64,000 bases of DNA from Enoplolaimus lenunculus (taxonomy: Eukaryota > Nematoda > Enoplea > Enoplida > Thoracostomopsidae), in NCBI GenBank assembly GCA_030248215.1, contig JASANG010001737.1, forward strand, positions 423,501 through 487,500, in the 5' to 3' direction. Positions 44,171 through 63,882 of this stretch are shown one piece after another; position 1 is the first letter of the stretch, and each line of letters begins with the position of its first letter. The notes beneath the pieces were generated by a model that was not told the DNA's origin, ran no database searches, and saw nothing but the letters and a program-made list of their open reading frames with translations. Both the position numbers and the translations under genes were made by a program.

Positions 44171-44743
44171 GTCAGTCTAGGTAGGAACCGGGACATCAGA
44201 CCTTTCAACTAAGCAGGTGGAAAAGCGGACCTGCGGAGCGGGGATCAAACTATCAGCCTACGGATCCTTAAGCGAACACTCTACCACTGCGCCACGCAGA
44301 CCGCCTCTCCAACTGCATTTTTCGTCGACTGTGTCGATCGTATGCTGCCAGCTATCATACATACAGTGCACTGCACTATGTATATAAGCATGTCTCACAT
44401 GCTTACATGCCCTTATTTTCAACAAGGTCGTCCCTTGACCGTCCATCCTACTTTCGACTGGATACCGTGTTCATAGCGCGGCAATTTACAATTGCGCCCA
44501 CGGCGTAGCGTCAGTCTAGGTTGGAACTGAGGGACATCAGACCTTTTCATTAAGCAACTGGAAAATCGGGCCTCCGGAGCGGGGATCGTACTCTCAGCCC
44601 GGATCCTTAAGCGAACACTCTACCACTGCGCCACGCAGCCCGCCTCTCAACTGCATTTTTCGTCGACTATGTGTCGACCGTATGCTGCCAGCTATCATAC
44701 ATACAGTGCACTGCACTATATAAGCATGTCTCACATGCTTACA
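44171..44743 (-). mobile_element. Composite tRNA-derived element, copy 2
   Basis: Starts GTCAGTCTAGGTAGGAACC, ends CATGTCTCACATGCTTACA and is flanked by TTTATT on both sides (44165-44170 and 44744-44749). The layout is that of 16691-17280: tRNA-like head, a different tRNA-like middle (ACGGTATCCAGTCG read on the minus strand), then a second head. Confidence 0.8.
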
Positions 44744-44749
44744 TTTATT

Positions 44750-47700
44750 AACAAAATTGAAGTAATTGGAAAATCACTCATGTCGAAAAACAATTTTTAA
44801 AGACAAAGTTTACAATAGATAAATGATTAGACGTAATTTGCCACAAACCGGTAAAAATTTCGGATCCTGTATCTTGAATTTAATTTTTGCAGGAATTCCG
44901 GTTGAAACCTAATAAACGCATAGCTATCGTTACACAGCCAGCAGTCTTCATACTTGGTATTCATTATCGCAAACTTGTTTCTTCTGATATAACTACTTGG
45001 GAATAGAAGCAACTTACCTATAGCCTTGCAACACTGCTAAAGATACTCAAAACTGATAACCAATAGCGTGATAAGCACAAGGACTTGTAACATATACGAA
45101 TACATATTCAAAATAAATAAAAACTTCTTACGTGGTGCAAGAAACCCGATTGCTCTGGAAATTGATTTAATAGACATATATAAGCGTAAGCGACGCGTAT
45201 ATCTGTGAAGTTGAAGTGTAATTAATTCCGTTTAATAAATACACAAATACACCTATAAAGCGTTACATACGTACACGCGCACACTCTGATATACAAGGGG
45301 GTACGCGTCATGAATAGTAGTAAGAATACCTAACCCTTTCATACATACTACGTATTTTTGGGGCATTCTCAATTGTGCTTTAATGGTCCAACACAGGTGT
45401 CCGACACATGCCTTATATACATCTTAATCATATAGCCGGCTTTTACAAGATCGTACCTGTTGCAAAGCTATTGGAAATATTAATATTGGATCACATTGCT
45501 CCTCGATCTGTTTTCTTTATATTATGGCTCAAATAAATTTTAATGAGCGAACAGCTGAATCTGAAAAGTACTAGCTATGTAAATATGGCATTTTAACTTA
45601 CACAATACTAATCTTAAATAACTTGCCATAATGGTGCTCAGAAAAAAACTAAATTGAAACGATGTTTCATTTGGTAATTTAACAAACATGTGTAATGTGT
45701 TGCTATATCGTTTGGTTTTAGGCTTATTTTTTACAAAACCTCCGCAATTATATCCTCAAAATTGTACCAATATTGTAAAACTGAGCAAAATTTCACTATA
45801 ACATTAACCCAAAATTCCGGCAAAAATTCTACCGGAGCCGGAGGTCGATTTTCTGCCGGACCCAGAGGCAAACCTCTGGTTGTACCCCTGTTGTTTGTTG
45901 GTGGGCTGTGAAATATGATGCGGTGTTCACGTTATAAAAATGGGGCAACCTGGAACACGTTTTGTCCCGAATATCAAAATATATGTTTGATTTATGTCTG
46001 AAAAGTTGTGGTAAAACCTAGCCTGAATGTCCTCTATACTGTCATATACTAAAATTTTAGATTTCAGTGATGTGTACCTTTCGCCATCTTAAGTAGCATC
46101 TGCTGTAACGTTTGGCTAAAACGCTGAACCAATCCTTGAGCACAACTTTTCCGAAACGAAATCTTGCGGGGTATCATTTTTTCCGCAGATTTCAACTTGG
46201 TTTTCTGATGAGTATATTAATAGTATACTACCGTGATCTTTCCGGGGGTGGGGAAATGACGCACGTAGAAAGATTTACGCTGTAACACCGGGACGACCCT
46301 ACAGAATCACTGAGCTTGATGGACCAATGTGAGAATTACCTATAGCTTTTATATAAACATTTCTATTTTCGGCTCAGCGCTGTACTCCTGGCCATAAGTT
46401 TTTCACCCTGGAAAACTGGAAGCCCCTGTTCTATACATGGGCCGAAAGTTTTAAGAATTTTCTACACCACCCCATCTTACAACGCGAATAATTTTAGTGG
46501 GGATCCCCATGGGGATCCCTGCCGGGGATTCCCACGGGCATCTCCGCCACCCCGTAAAATTCCGCACGTAGCGGACATTATGTAGGTTGTGCTGCAAAAG
46601 TCGTGAGTATATATCTGTATCACATTTTAAAGAAGCATGTCATAAGGCTTTATGACAAATGATTAATAATGCTTAATATTGTCCCCTTATTTTTGACGTT
46701 TTTTGGTTGTGCCTTGAAGTGTAGATCTACACTATAAATCATGGAACATCCACGTTGTACTGCACGCGCTACTGCAAAAAATGTCTGGGTCTAGTAAGGC
46801 CCGATGTCGTTTTAACACACTGTTTGCAAACATACATAACAACACAAACACATACTTATTTATTTTGCTTAATTTTTTACCTTTTGTTCCGACTCCCTTC
46901 GGACAGTGTCGGGACAATTAATAATGTCTACGTAACGCATAAAATTGTATCTACACCATAGTTGCAGCTTCGATTTAAACAGAGATCCCTACCGGGAGGT
47001 TGGACAAATGTGTACGTTAGCGCGCGCATTTAAGGTGGATGACCTACGTTTGTTATTCAACCCACCTGGAGAGAAATTGGGCTAGTTCAGATGTGACGGC
47101 AATGCGTACCACGCGCTAAAAGTGGGGATCTGGTTGTTATAAAACATAAAGAGCCTAGTACTAACAAAATATAAGCCCATTTATTTAGTTGGCGTTCGCA
47201 TACTCTCCGTTCGCTCACAGTGCGAGTTTTTTAATTTCGAGTTTTTAATGAGAGCAGTTTGACTAAATACAATTCTCATAGAAACGGTCAAAACTTTGAT
47301 GACTTCTTATCAAAATTTGAAGAAATACTTAAGTAGTGGCTCTAGAAAATATGGCATTAAAATAACAAATGTGATGTCAGCTTCATAAAAGCAGTTACCG
47401 CTCACATCTTCTGCTTTCGCTACATAAATTTCATTTTCATATTTGCTGGACTCAACCGCGCAAGTTTGTGGCCACCTAAGCTGGCATATTCACCTTTGTT
47501 TACGTATATGACAGCTCTGTAGTGTGCAGCAAGTAATCATGTTATCAAATATCGGTACAAAATCTCCATCGAGAAAATTTACACCAGTACAATTTTCCAG
47601 GGAGAAACATTCCAGAGAATATTTACACCACGCCCGGTATAATTTTCACGGAGAGAATTTACACCGGCGAAGTATTACCGCTGGGAATTACGCCAAAACA

Positions 47701-48345
47701 TCGCAGCATGGACAGTTGTCGGAATGTAAACAAAATAAGCGGGACAACCGGCACCGGTATTTCACTTCCGGTTGCACCCTGCTCATTTGCAACAAAAACA
47801 TAAAACGTTTACTAATAAATCTAGTTGCAGAAGTCAACATAATAGAACGCACATCGTTCCAACAATTGTTTGTAGTTATTCTGCGTGGCCTACAAGCACC
47901 GACATTGAAAATTATAGCAAAATAAAGTTTTTAATATTCTTTTAGTTATACAAAGTTCAGTACTCAGGAAAAAATTCAATAGAAATCGCAACGGAACTAC
48001 ATTTAATGTTCTACTCAATATCAAAAATCGAATCAATATGGCAAGCCACAAGTACCTACGTAAATACAGATAGTCATGCGAAGAAGCAGTTATGACTAAC
48101 CATTAGGTATTAATGCAACACAAAACAAAATACAACCCTAGTCAGATACACTATAAAACAAAATTATTGATGTATGTAATACAGCTAGTGCTAGTGTAAT
48201 TAAACAGTTGTTTTTTGCCTCATAATTTGAGCAAAAGAAACACCAGACGCGGCTTTGAATGCAAATTCCAGTGTGAGCAACTTAAGCATTGCACTACATA
48301 CAATCATAAAAGCAACAGCCTATAAATAATATTCTATGAAACAGA
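44750..48345. other. Intergenic stretch with repeat scraps
   Basis: Contains an element with GGAGCCGGAGG and CTCTGGTTGTACCCCTG at about 45765-45888 (family of 8218), a lone hAT-like MITE tip CCCCTGTTCTATACATGGGCC at 46424-46444, a GGGGATCCCCATGGGGATCC-rich patch at 46499-46560, and a TTTACACC-rich patch at 47570-47770 ending CTTCCGGTTGCACCCTG. The patchy open frames (such as 47524-47925) have no recognisable features. Confidence 0.45.
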
Positions 48346-56067
<7,722 letters not shown>

Positions 56068-56667
56068 TTTGTATTACAAGCCAACAACTAGCTAACTTAT
56101 CGTTCAAATGCACGACAAGTATGGAAGTACAACAAGGCCACCTATAAATTATCTTTTAAATTTGATAACTTGTTTCAAAACAACACCCGTTTTGCTGAAA
56201 TAGATTATTTTCATAAAACGTAATATTGATGAGGTTGCAAAGGCCTCATTTTTCCGCGATTAAGGAAAAATCGTAACTTTACTTAAACATTAGAGAGTTT
56301 CAAAACATCTCAATGGCTGGGCTGTAGAAACATAACTTATTTCTCCTATGACTTACCTAAATTTTGGCTTAAAAAATGGCACTTTCGACATTTCTGTTTA
56401 AGGTTACTGCAGGGTTTTAAATGTGAATTTGTTTCTCGCCAAACCAGTAATCGAATTTCAAAATTGCAGGAAGCCTGAGTTATTTTTTAGTTCCGATAGC
56501 AATTAGAAAAGTGGACAGAGACCTGCTCGTTTGTGCGGCCTGATTTTCTGCGACACAACTTTAAACTGGAGTCGCATCTCTGCAACCGAGCCGAAAATGG
56601 TTAATATGCTCAAACATTAATGCAACTGAAATTGGCAGATCTCTGACTTTAAGTTCTGATAGGTAGC

Positions 56668-56806
56668 AGGGTACAACCGGAGGTCTGCCTTCGGCTCCTG
56701 CTCCGGCAGAAAATCGGCCTCCAGTTCTGGCTGAAATTCCGGCAAGTTTCGTTGACCTCCGGCTGCGGGTCCGGCTCTGGTATTTTTCATATCCGTTGTA
56801 TCCTGA
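56668..56806. mobile_element. Element with GGGTACAACCGGAGG-type ends
   Basis: Left tip CAGGGTACAACCGGAGG and right tip ATCCGTTGTATCCTG are inverted; CCGGCTCTGG/CCTGCTCCGG motifs lie inside. Same family as 8218-8606. Confidence 0.6.
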
Positions 56807-57029
56807 TTGGTAGGACTTACTTTCATCGATGGTGAACCCAAAATATCTAAAAAAGACAGCAGATTATACGTGCTGAAATATTTTAAAGTTGAATTCGTTC
56901 CAACTAAAAATAGTGAGCTGAATCCTTTAACTCATAGAGTATACTATGAGCAAATGCAAAAATATACGAGCAATACAGACATAGTGAGCAGATGTTAACA
57001 ATTCGACAATATATGCGCAGTGCAAAATC

Positions 57030-57187
57030 TCAACAAGACATGAAAGCCCCCTCGAGCTCGAGCGTCAAGCTCCTATAGCTCAGTGGTCATCGTAAATGCC
57101 TCCCACCCGTGAGACTGGGGATCGAATCTTGGATTCAAATTACATCTTATATGAAATTGAAAACATTCATGTGAGAAAGGATTAAAT
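57030..57187 (+). mobile_element. tRNA-derived element (tRNA-Gly-like head), copy 2
   Basis: GAGCGTCAAGCTCCTATAGC, then CTCAGTGGTCATCG and GGGGATCGAATCTTGG, form a tRNA-like head with the anticodon-arm text GCCTCCCACCC. The tail ends ATTCATGTGAGAAAGGATT, as at 7126-7150. Confidence 0.65.
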
Positions 57188-57539
57188 TATGTCAGCTGAG
57201 ACAGCACGGCTGATCCAGAAATTATCTGACCAGCGGCGGACTGGCAAAAGTAATGAAACACAATTGTTTTACTGTGTGCTATATATGCTAGTTTTCTGAT
57301 GGGAAAATTTGTAAGGTACGGACGTTACCACAATCGAGTCTTTTTTACTTCAACTTTGCAAAGTAAAATGCGAGTGAAGGATTTTTTTACTTGTGCAGTC
57401 GTCGAACTTTTAATACCAAATCTGCTAAGTACTTGTTTACGTTCTTGACACCGTTCTGAATTTCCCGCAATTTGAAAACATATTAAACAGGCTTCCATGC
57501 TGAAACAATTCATGAAACCAAGAGTGGATGACCACTCTT

Positions 57540-57720
57540 TATAACAAGAGTGTGCAACTGAGTACATTCTGGGTATTGAAGAATGTACCCGGCACGCGTT
57601 GCGTTTTTGGCTTACCCCCCTTGTTTAGGGGGTCTTTATGCAGTTTTATATCGTAGTAAAGGAGGACATTGTAACCCCCCTTGTCCCCCAAAATGCGGGG
57701 TATGAGGGGTGGCCAGTGGC
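57540..57720. repeat. Interspersed repeat related to 21820-22128
   Basis: ACAAGAGTGTGCAACTGAGT, then GAATGTACCCGGCACGCGTT and runs of CCCCCC/GGGGG, inverted relative to the copy in MALSU1 intron 2. Confidence 0.45.
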
Positions 57721-58133
57721 GTCGGAATCAAATCAATATTGGGGAGGCACAATGGTGCCTAAAACGGTCGACTTCTTAAGAGTGTTTTATTTTGCCAAAA
57801 TCACATTGTTTTGCGAAAAAAATGTGACAGGCAAGGTATTCCAGTAAAATAAGGTATGCACTTTTAAGTTTGCAGTATCGCCAAAGCTTTGTTCGCTTTT
57901 CATCACCGCATGTCGTCTACGCAATGCCCAGTTCAATTGCTATCAAACGGTCAGGTGACGTATTCAATTAATTTGTAATTCACTGGCGAATTATCAACTA
58001 TACCACGATAAATACTCATTATCAGCATGGTTCAATCAGAGGTTTTCCGTCCGAGCTCACTCTAATGTTTGATTGCTGTAAAAATGCACCCTTCCAAAAA
58101 AAGTTTCACACAAAGGTTGCGATGGTGTATCTA

Positions 58134-58342
58134 CACTGCAAAAAACGGTGAGTCAAATTGACTCGCTCCGAAATAGGCTCTACAGGACTACACAAAATGA
58201 GTTAATTTCGACTCCAGCAGAGTCAAATTTGACTCACTTCGTCGCGCGTTTGACTCTGGCGGAGTCGAATTTGACTCAGTTTGTGTAGTCCCGTAGAGCC
58301 TATTTCGGAGAGAGTCAATTTGACTAACCATTTTTTGCAGTG
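58134..58342. mobile_element. Palindromic TA-type MITE, copy 5
   Basis: CACTGCAAAAAACGGTGAG mirrors CTAACCATTTTTTGCAGTG; TA on both outer sides (58132-58133, 58343-58344). The arms pair almost without mismatch. Confidence 0.9.
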
Positions 58343-58349
58343 TAGAAGG

Positions 58350-58692
58350 TGAATCCATCTTTAAAATGAATCACACTTCGCGCGTAGCGGGAATTTTTTT
58401 AACATTTTCTGCTAAGCAGCTGAACAGCTCATATGTAACGTATTAAAGCTTACAGGTGTGGGCCCCACCCCAAATTCCAGGGTGGGGGCCTCCAGCGTAG
58501 ATGTGGATATAGATTTTAACGATGCTGGATCTAAAAAGTTGTCTGAGCTCAAGCTCGTGGTTGATAGCTGTGGTGAAAGTTAAAAAATGATGGACTAGAA
58601 AGTGAAACCATCTTTAACATGGATCAAACTTCACGCGTAGCGCGAAAGTTTTGACATTTTTTAATGTAGCTAAACAGCTCATATTTTAGGTA
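58350..58692. repeat. Diverged direct repeat, two units
   Basis: GGTGAATCCATCTTTAAAAT through GAACAGCTCATATG (58350-58434) recurs as GTGAAACCATCTTTAACATG through AACAGCTCATATTT (about 58602-58688). Between them lies GTGGGCCCCACCCC text. No coding function is seen. Confidence 0.6.
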
Positions 58693-59586
58693 AAATCTTT
58701 TACAATACGGTTTGCGTTGTGCTGGTGGAAAAAGGTATTCGACGTTTGATATTGTAAGCTTTGGGCAATATTGGAGGGCTGTGCCCCGCAACCTAAACAT
58801 TGGCGGGAGCTGTGTCCCCCCAATGTGAACATTGAGGTGGGCAAGCGCCCCTGCCGCCCACTTCAGGCGGCTATGGGGGTGGCTACTTTCGCCCTTTTAG
58901 CACGGCAGTCCTGGTGGCGAGACATACCCACTGCAGGACCTGCCACTGTGTTTCCGCTTGATTGATCTTTTCTATTTCTTTTCCGGTATTCTTGCTATCC
59001 GTTTATTTCCTATCATAGATCTCGTACCATAACCCTGAACCAGTCCTTCTACTAATGATCAAAAAACGTTCACATCGAAACAGGGCAACGGAAAATTGCT
59101 AACATAAAAAATTGTTTTTGACACAAATTCTACGGTTATGTTTCGATGCCAGGAATGCCATATTCGTCGCTCTATTCCCATTATTTCAGCCCCGGATGTG
59201 TTGTGCATCGACAAAATGTGCAGGCATTTTTCAGTGATCAGCATAGTAAAATTACCTGTCAAAGACTTGACTGGATATGCATGCGTAGACGTTTTAAACT
59301 ATATTTCTCTTCAAAATATCGCGAAGATGTGTCTTTTAAGGTGGAAAAATGTGATTTTCGTACTGAAGTATATTATTTTTTTGTTTAATAAATCGAACTT
59401 TGTCACTATGTATAATTTACTGAACATATATTTGATGCGAAAAATAAATCCGCCCCAGAGGCGTATATATAGGCAAAAGAACTTCAATTCGAGAGGGTCA
59501 GTTTAAACGAAAACGTTTTGACCTCTTAGGACTCTACAGCTGAGGGGGTGATTCGGTAGCCTACTAAAGGTGCTTTTTGTCTATTT
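58693..59586. other. Intergenic stretch, no gene seen
   Basis: A C/G-rich patch at 58790-58890 (CCTGCCGCCCACTTCAGGCGG) looks repeat-derived. Overlapping frames at 59059-59506 on both strands shadow one another and show no family features. Confidence 0.4.
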
Positions 59587-59769
59587 GGCCCATGTAAGAA
59601 CAACGCCGGAACAGCAGTATCAGCATATTCCTAAGCCTAAGCCTAAGCCTATGCGTATGGATGAGCGTATTCCTAAGCCTAAAGCCTAAGCAAAAAATTA
59701 GTCTGAAGCTTAACTGACTCTATTATAGCCTCTCCGGAAAACGATCCGGCACTTTTCTATACGTGGGCC
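59587..59769. mobile_element. hAT-like MITE with TTAGGC-type array, copy 6
   Basis: GGCCCATGTAAGAACAACGCC at the left, TTTTCTATACGTGGGCC at the right and a perfect 8-bp flank GTCTATTT (59579-59586 and 59770-59777). CCTAAG units are tandem at 59630-59650. Confidence 0.93.
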
Positions 59770-60023
59770 GTCTATTTCGACAGGAGGAAAATCCCCCGTG
59801 TCCGTTCCAGTGCGCCCCTGATGATTTCTTGTTATCTCTATTAGTTTATGCGTATATACGACTGTTTTCGTGTTATGTTTTATTTGTAATGTTTATATTT
59901 GTTCGTTGATTTGAAAAGACAAACAAATGAAATAAAAACATTCATAATTTTTTGTCTTGTATCATTTTTCACATTGTAAGTATTATTTTTGTTTGTGTTC
60001 ACAATTACGCTTTACTTTTTTGT

Positions 60024-60246
60024 GCCGCCCAACGCCGCGTGGCGCCGTCCGCTGCCGCGCGTCAGCGGATGCGACCGTTCGTTGCCGCGCGGCGCCGTTT
60101 GCCACCGAGAGTCACCGGACTCGACCGTTCGTTGCCGCGCGGTGCCGAGCTGCACAGAATTCGAAATTTGTTTTGGCTTACGATTCAGTTTTTTAGACTT
60201 ACGAATATGCTTATACTACTGTAACGGCCCTGTTCTATACATTGGC
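60024..60246. repeat. GC-rich repeat followed by a TTAGGC-type MITE end
   Basis: GACCGTTCGTTGCCGCGCGG occurs twice about 53 bp apart within a CGCCG-rich patch, on which three overlapping frames arise. From 60172 it passes into the right half of the hAT-like MITE (AATATGCTTATACTACTG, then GGCCCTGTTCTATACATTGG). Confidence 0.6.
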
Positions 60247-60351
60247 AAATCTCTGCAGCAAACATATTAATTTAGTACCTATTTCAATTTATATTAATGA
60301 TTGCTAAATTTTCAAAATCAATTTGTTAATATTTTAAATGTTCAACATCCG

Positions 60352-60362
60352 TTGGCTTTTAG
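60352..60362 (+). promoter_or_regulatory. Splice-acceptor-like site before the sulfotransferase start codon
   Basis: TTGGCTTTTAG ends three bases before the ATG at 60366 of an otherwise intronless gene, which fits a trans-splice acceptor or an untranslated leader exon. Confidence 0.4.
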
Positions 60363-60365
60363 TTC

Positions 60366-61493
60366 ATGTTCGCAGAAGTTCGTCGATGGCGTCCGCGGGA
60401 CAAAATAGTACTCCTTATCGCGGCTCCGTTTACAATTGTCTACCTCGCCCTATGGTCTCCATTTCACCTTGACACCATACACCAAACGCTGTTACGATGG
60501 CGTCATCCTAATCAATTTCTCATAGAATGGTCAGATATCGTTCTAACGAACGCTAGTTCAACACCATGCTTTCATTCACTTTTCACCACACCAGCGGATC
60601 TAAAACCGTTCCCAGCGTATCCAAACTTACCGATGCTTGACCCTTCGAGCCGGTTGCTGTTCTGCTGGATCCCTAAAAACGCTTGTACTCAATTTAAAGC
60701 GTTATTTTGCCGTCGATACGCGGATTATGACGGCGACAGCGGTGCGACTGAATCCGAATTATTGTTCATACACAATACTTGTTTTCGAAGAATTCCAGTA
60801 TTTCGCCACGCGTCGCATGGAGAGTCAATATTTGTCGATACGAAATGGCACAAATGGGCCGTAGTTCGTGATCCAATCGAACGTCTGATCTCAGCGTGGC
60901 TTGATAAATGCCGGGCGGTTGAAATTTTACGCAATCCTGTCAACTGTTACGGTTGTGCGTACGATTTTGCATGCTTTGTGCGTCGAAATTACGCCCATCT
61001 GCGAGCGTTGAGCACCGGTGAACGACTGCTAACAGCGCTGCCGATGAGCTATCAAGATCATTTTTTCCCACAATACTGGTTTTGCGGATTCAACGCGCAA
61101 TTGCGACGCTATACGAAAATATTTATTTACTCGAAATCGTACGAATTTCGTACACAAATTCGAAACGCGTTTGTTACCGCGGCGAATTGGAGCGTTGATC
61201 TGATCGAAACCGGATGGGGTCCGTCTCGGACGCAGCCATTCTTGAGCGAGGGAACGTATCATACCACGGAGAGACTGGCGAAACGAAAGCAAACGGCAAT
61301 TGACGCTCTGAAAGATAGCGCTGAGCTAACAGAGTTGCTGTATCGGACGTATCTTATTGATTATGTTTCGTTTAATTTAACTCTTCCGACTTGGATTGAA
61401 GATTTGTGTCTAAGCATGAATCTTGATAAACGAAAAGCCATGATGGTATGCGTAGAGTACTATTCAACTGAAGACATCAAACTCAACGAATGA
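60366..61493 (+). CDS. Carbohydrate sulfotransferase (Sulfotransfer_2 family), intronless
   Basis: Encodes 375 aa, a probable Golgi type II PAPS-dependent glycan sulfotransferase. Residues 13-30 are the membrane anchor behind an Arg-rich cytoplasmic tail, so the stem is much shorter than in the paralogue at 10830-12167. The PAPS motifs are CWIPKNACTQFKALF (100-114) and AVVRDPIERLISAWLDKC (165-182). CYGC, HFFPQYWFCGF, GWGPS and LTELLYRTYLIDYVSFN follow in the order of the paralogue. The two genes face away from the window centre and are 48 kb apart, so they are dispersed paralogues and not a tandem pair. The substrate is unknown. Confidence 0.93.
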   Translation: MFAEVRRWRPRDKIVLLIAAPFTIVYLALWSPFHLDTIHQTLLRWRHPNQFLIEWSDIVLTNASSTPCFHSLFTTPADLKPFPAYPNLPMLDPSSRLLFCWIPKNACTQFKALFCRRYADYDGDSGATESELLFIHNTCFRRIPVFRHASHGESIFVDTKWHKWAVVRDPIERLISAWLDKCRAVEILRNPVNCYGCAYDFACFVRRNYAHLRALSTGERLLTALPMSYQDHFFPQYWFCGFNAQLRRYTKIFIYSKSYEFRTQIRNAFVTAANWSVDLIETGWGPSRTQPFLSEGTYHTTERLAKRKQTAIDALKDSAELTELLYRTYLIDYVSFNLTLPTWIEDLCLSMNLDKRKAMMVCVEYYSTEDIKLNE

Positions 61494-61618
61494 TCATGAG
61501 TGACATTGGCAAAATCCTACAGACAAGGCCGGGATTTCATTTTGGAGGAGTATATATAGTGGCTGAGTTTCTGAAACCTTACTTAAGTACAACTTCAGTT
61601 GTATACTTAAGTATGTTC

Positions 61619-61858
61619 TACACTGTAAGTTCCAATGAGTTGATTAATCAACTCAGAGAGAGAATTATTGCCGGTTATTTCTGAGTGAATAACAGTAAAC
61701 ATTAACTCAGTCTGCGCTGATTTAATTCCGGGCTTATCTCAGAATGAGTTCAATCAATTCAGAATTCTGAGTTCTGAACGACCTAAAATTCAGAGCTCAG
61801 ACTTCTGGTGTGCTTTCAACTCAATCTGAGTTAAAATCAATTCGCTGGAATTTACAGT
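61619..61858. mobile_element. MITE with CACTGTAA inverted ends
   Basis: CACTGTAAGTTCCAATGAGT at the left and CGCTGGAATTTACAGTG at the right are inverted, with repeated AACTCAG/CTGAGTT phrases within. TA precedes the left tip. The tips resemble those of the palindromic TA-type MITE, but the body differs. Confidence 0.65.
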
Positions 61859-63042
61859 GAAGCAATTATTTAAACAGTTTATCGTTTCCTGAAAGCGTAC
61901 TTAAATCACGTACCAAATGAAATGAATTACAGATTTACAGGTCTGACATACTATGCTTGGTTCAATTGAGATTATAGACTCATAGTAGCTTCTTCAGTAC
62001 GAGACCAATCTATGGCTGTCTTATTTTATTGCTCTTGCGCATAATTTTTGCAATTTTTCGTTTTTGTGAAAAAATTTAAATATTTACTTTAGTCGACTTG
62101 TAGTTTTAGCACTCAATTTAAAACGTAAGTAAGTACTTAAATAAGATTTCAGAAACCCAGCCAATCATATTTAAAAGGTTGTTGCGAGCGAGTGCAACGA
62201 GCAAGCAAATCTGTTATCTCTGTGGAGTAATGCATAGGAACTGTAAACGTGTTTTTCGTTCTGATGTTCGAAAATTTCGGCAAAATATATCTTATCTGTC
62301 CTAATTGCAAAAGACCATGAAACTTAATAGCAGGCTGGTACGCAAAAACGAATTTTTACAGGTCCTTTAAAGGATATATTATCGCTCCATGAGTGTTGTT
62401 TTATATACATCCCTGTGTTTCACTTGAAATATTCCATAGCAATTTATAAACTACTTGCACTAGCAGAACCAGTATGGGGGGCGTGGGGAGCACCCCATTT
62501 CAGAAAATTTTTTTGTGATAAAATGGTGATATATACCTTACAGGTTACCTCTTCAGAAAATTGGCACATATATAGTGTACAGCAAAAAAATTGCGTTTCA
62601 TAACTTTTGCCAGCCCGCTCCACCGTCAGAAACTTCTGGCTTCGCCGCTGACTGCTTCTGAGTGAAAATGGAACGTAAGGAAAGCTGCTAACTGAACAAA
62701 CCAGCCGCATAAACCAAATATTAACTTAAAATTATAGCCAGATTTTTGGTTAATCCTGATTTTAGTGTTGGAGAAACGAATTCACCAATTAATTTTATAA
62801 TAAAGTGCCTTTGTCAAAGTTTCAAAAAATTTCCTAAATAAATTTAATCTGCACTTATAAGAAATCGGCTCAGTGTCAAAGCGTGATTGACCCTGTCTCG
62901 AGTTCGTTCAGTGGTACTCAAAAATGATTAATGATTGTGTAAAAAAGCCACGATTTAGTAGAAACGAAATACTGTTATTGGTTTGCAACTACATACTAGA
63001 AGCATAAAATAAAACAACCGCATGTATTCTGAAACGTGTATA
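61859..63042. other. Intergenic stretch, no gene seen
   Basis: A CTTCTGGCTTCGCCGCTGAC end at 62633-62652 and GGGGGGCGTGGGGAGCACCCC at 62476-62496 look like parts of a MITE. No gene is supportable. Confidence 0.4.
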
Positions 63043-63521
63043 GCACCTATCACCAGTCAGGAATGTTTTTTAATAAGCGAACTATCGCAGCTACTGAAGT
63101 CAACTCTGCTCGTCGCACCTATCACCAGTTGGTGGTAAATCCTTACAATTCCGCCAATCGAGAATTGGAAAACTTGGCGCACTTGAAGCCAACTCTGCTC
63201 ATTCGTAAAAGAAGCATCGAAGGCTTCGAACTCAAGTTTTCCAATTCTCGATTGGCGGAATTGTAAGGATTTACCACCAACTGGTGATAGGTTCAACATC
63301 CCGTTTCGGAATATGAATATAGGGTTCGTATTGTCAAAAGTGGTTAGCACATATCACCAGCTAGTAATAATATTTTTTCAAACGAGCGAAGTGCGTAAGT
63401 ATAAATACGAAACTCAACTCACAATTTGGATCAATCAAGTGTACAAAATAAAGCCAAATTGTGAAGCTGTCCATTGGTTGTCTCTGACTGATCGTCAACT
63501 GGTGATAGGTGCTACTTGCAT
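63043..63521. mobile_element. Nested inverted repeats with CACCTATCACCAG ends
   Basis: Outer ends AGCACCTATCACCAGTC (63043) and ACTGGTGATAGGTGCTAC (near 63500) bracket an inner, nearly perfect palindrome at 63115-63292 (CACCTATCACCAGTTGGTGG to CCACCAACTGGTGATAGG) and a further single tip at 63346. The frames on both strands across it mirror each other. Confidence 0.75.
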
Positions 63522-63639
63522 TTGAGAATATTGGCATAGCCGACTAAAGATGTATAATATCACAACAAACACTACTCATACCAAACGCTTTAAAGTTCAC
63601 GGTCGTGTTTGTTACAAAAACATTAGGGATGAGCTAAAG

Positions 63640-63796
63640 ATCCATTTAGGGGCGTAACAGTCGATTAAGCGTATTTCTAAGCGTAAGCCTAAAGCCTGAG
63701 CTTATTAGCCTAAGTCAAAAATTATAATCTAGATTGTAAACCCACTCTTTTATAGAGCGACCAGAAACCTTTACGTTCCTTAAAGTAACATGGGCC
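63640..63796. mobile_element. hAT-like MITE, subfamily 2
   Basis: The inner tip GGGGCGTAACAGTCGATTAAG and end CCTTAAAGTAACATGGGCC match 31177-31382. Flanks AGCTAAAG and AGCTAAAA agree at 7 of 8. Confidence 0.75.
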
Positions 63797-63882
63797 AGCT
63801 AAAATATGTACTCGTAAGGCATATCATGTATCAAGAGAAAAACTATTTGAGAGGCGTAAAGCCAGCCAAGATGACCTCGGCC

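Noticed and set aside
44827-45114. Candidate first exon of CCDC47 upstream of the donor at 45017
   Set aside because: The open frame starting at the local ATG meets a stop before the donor, so no continuous coding join could be made.
59059-59506. Cluster of overlapping frames on both strands
   Set aside because: No family motif, no splice structure and mutual shadowing of strands.
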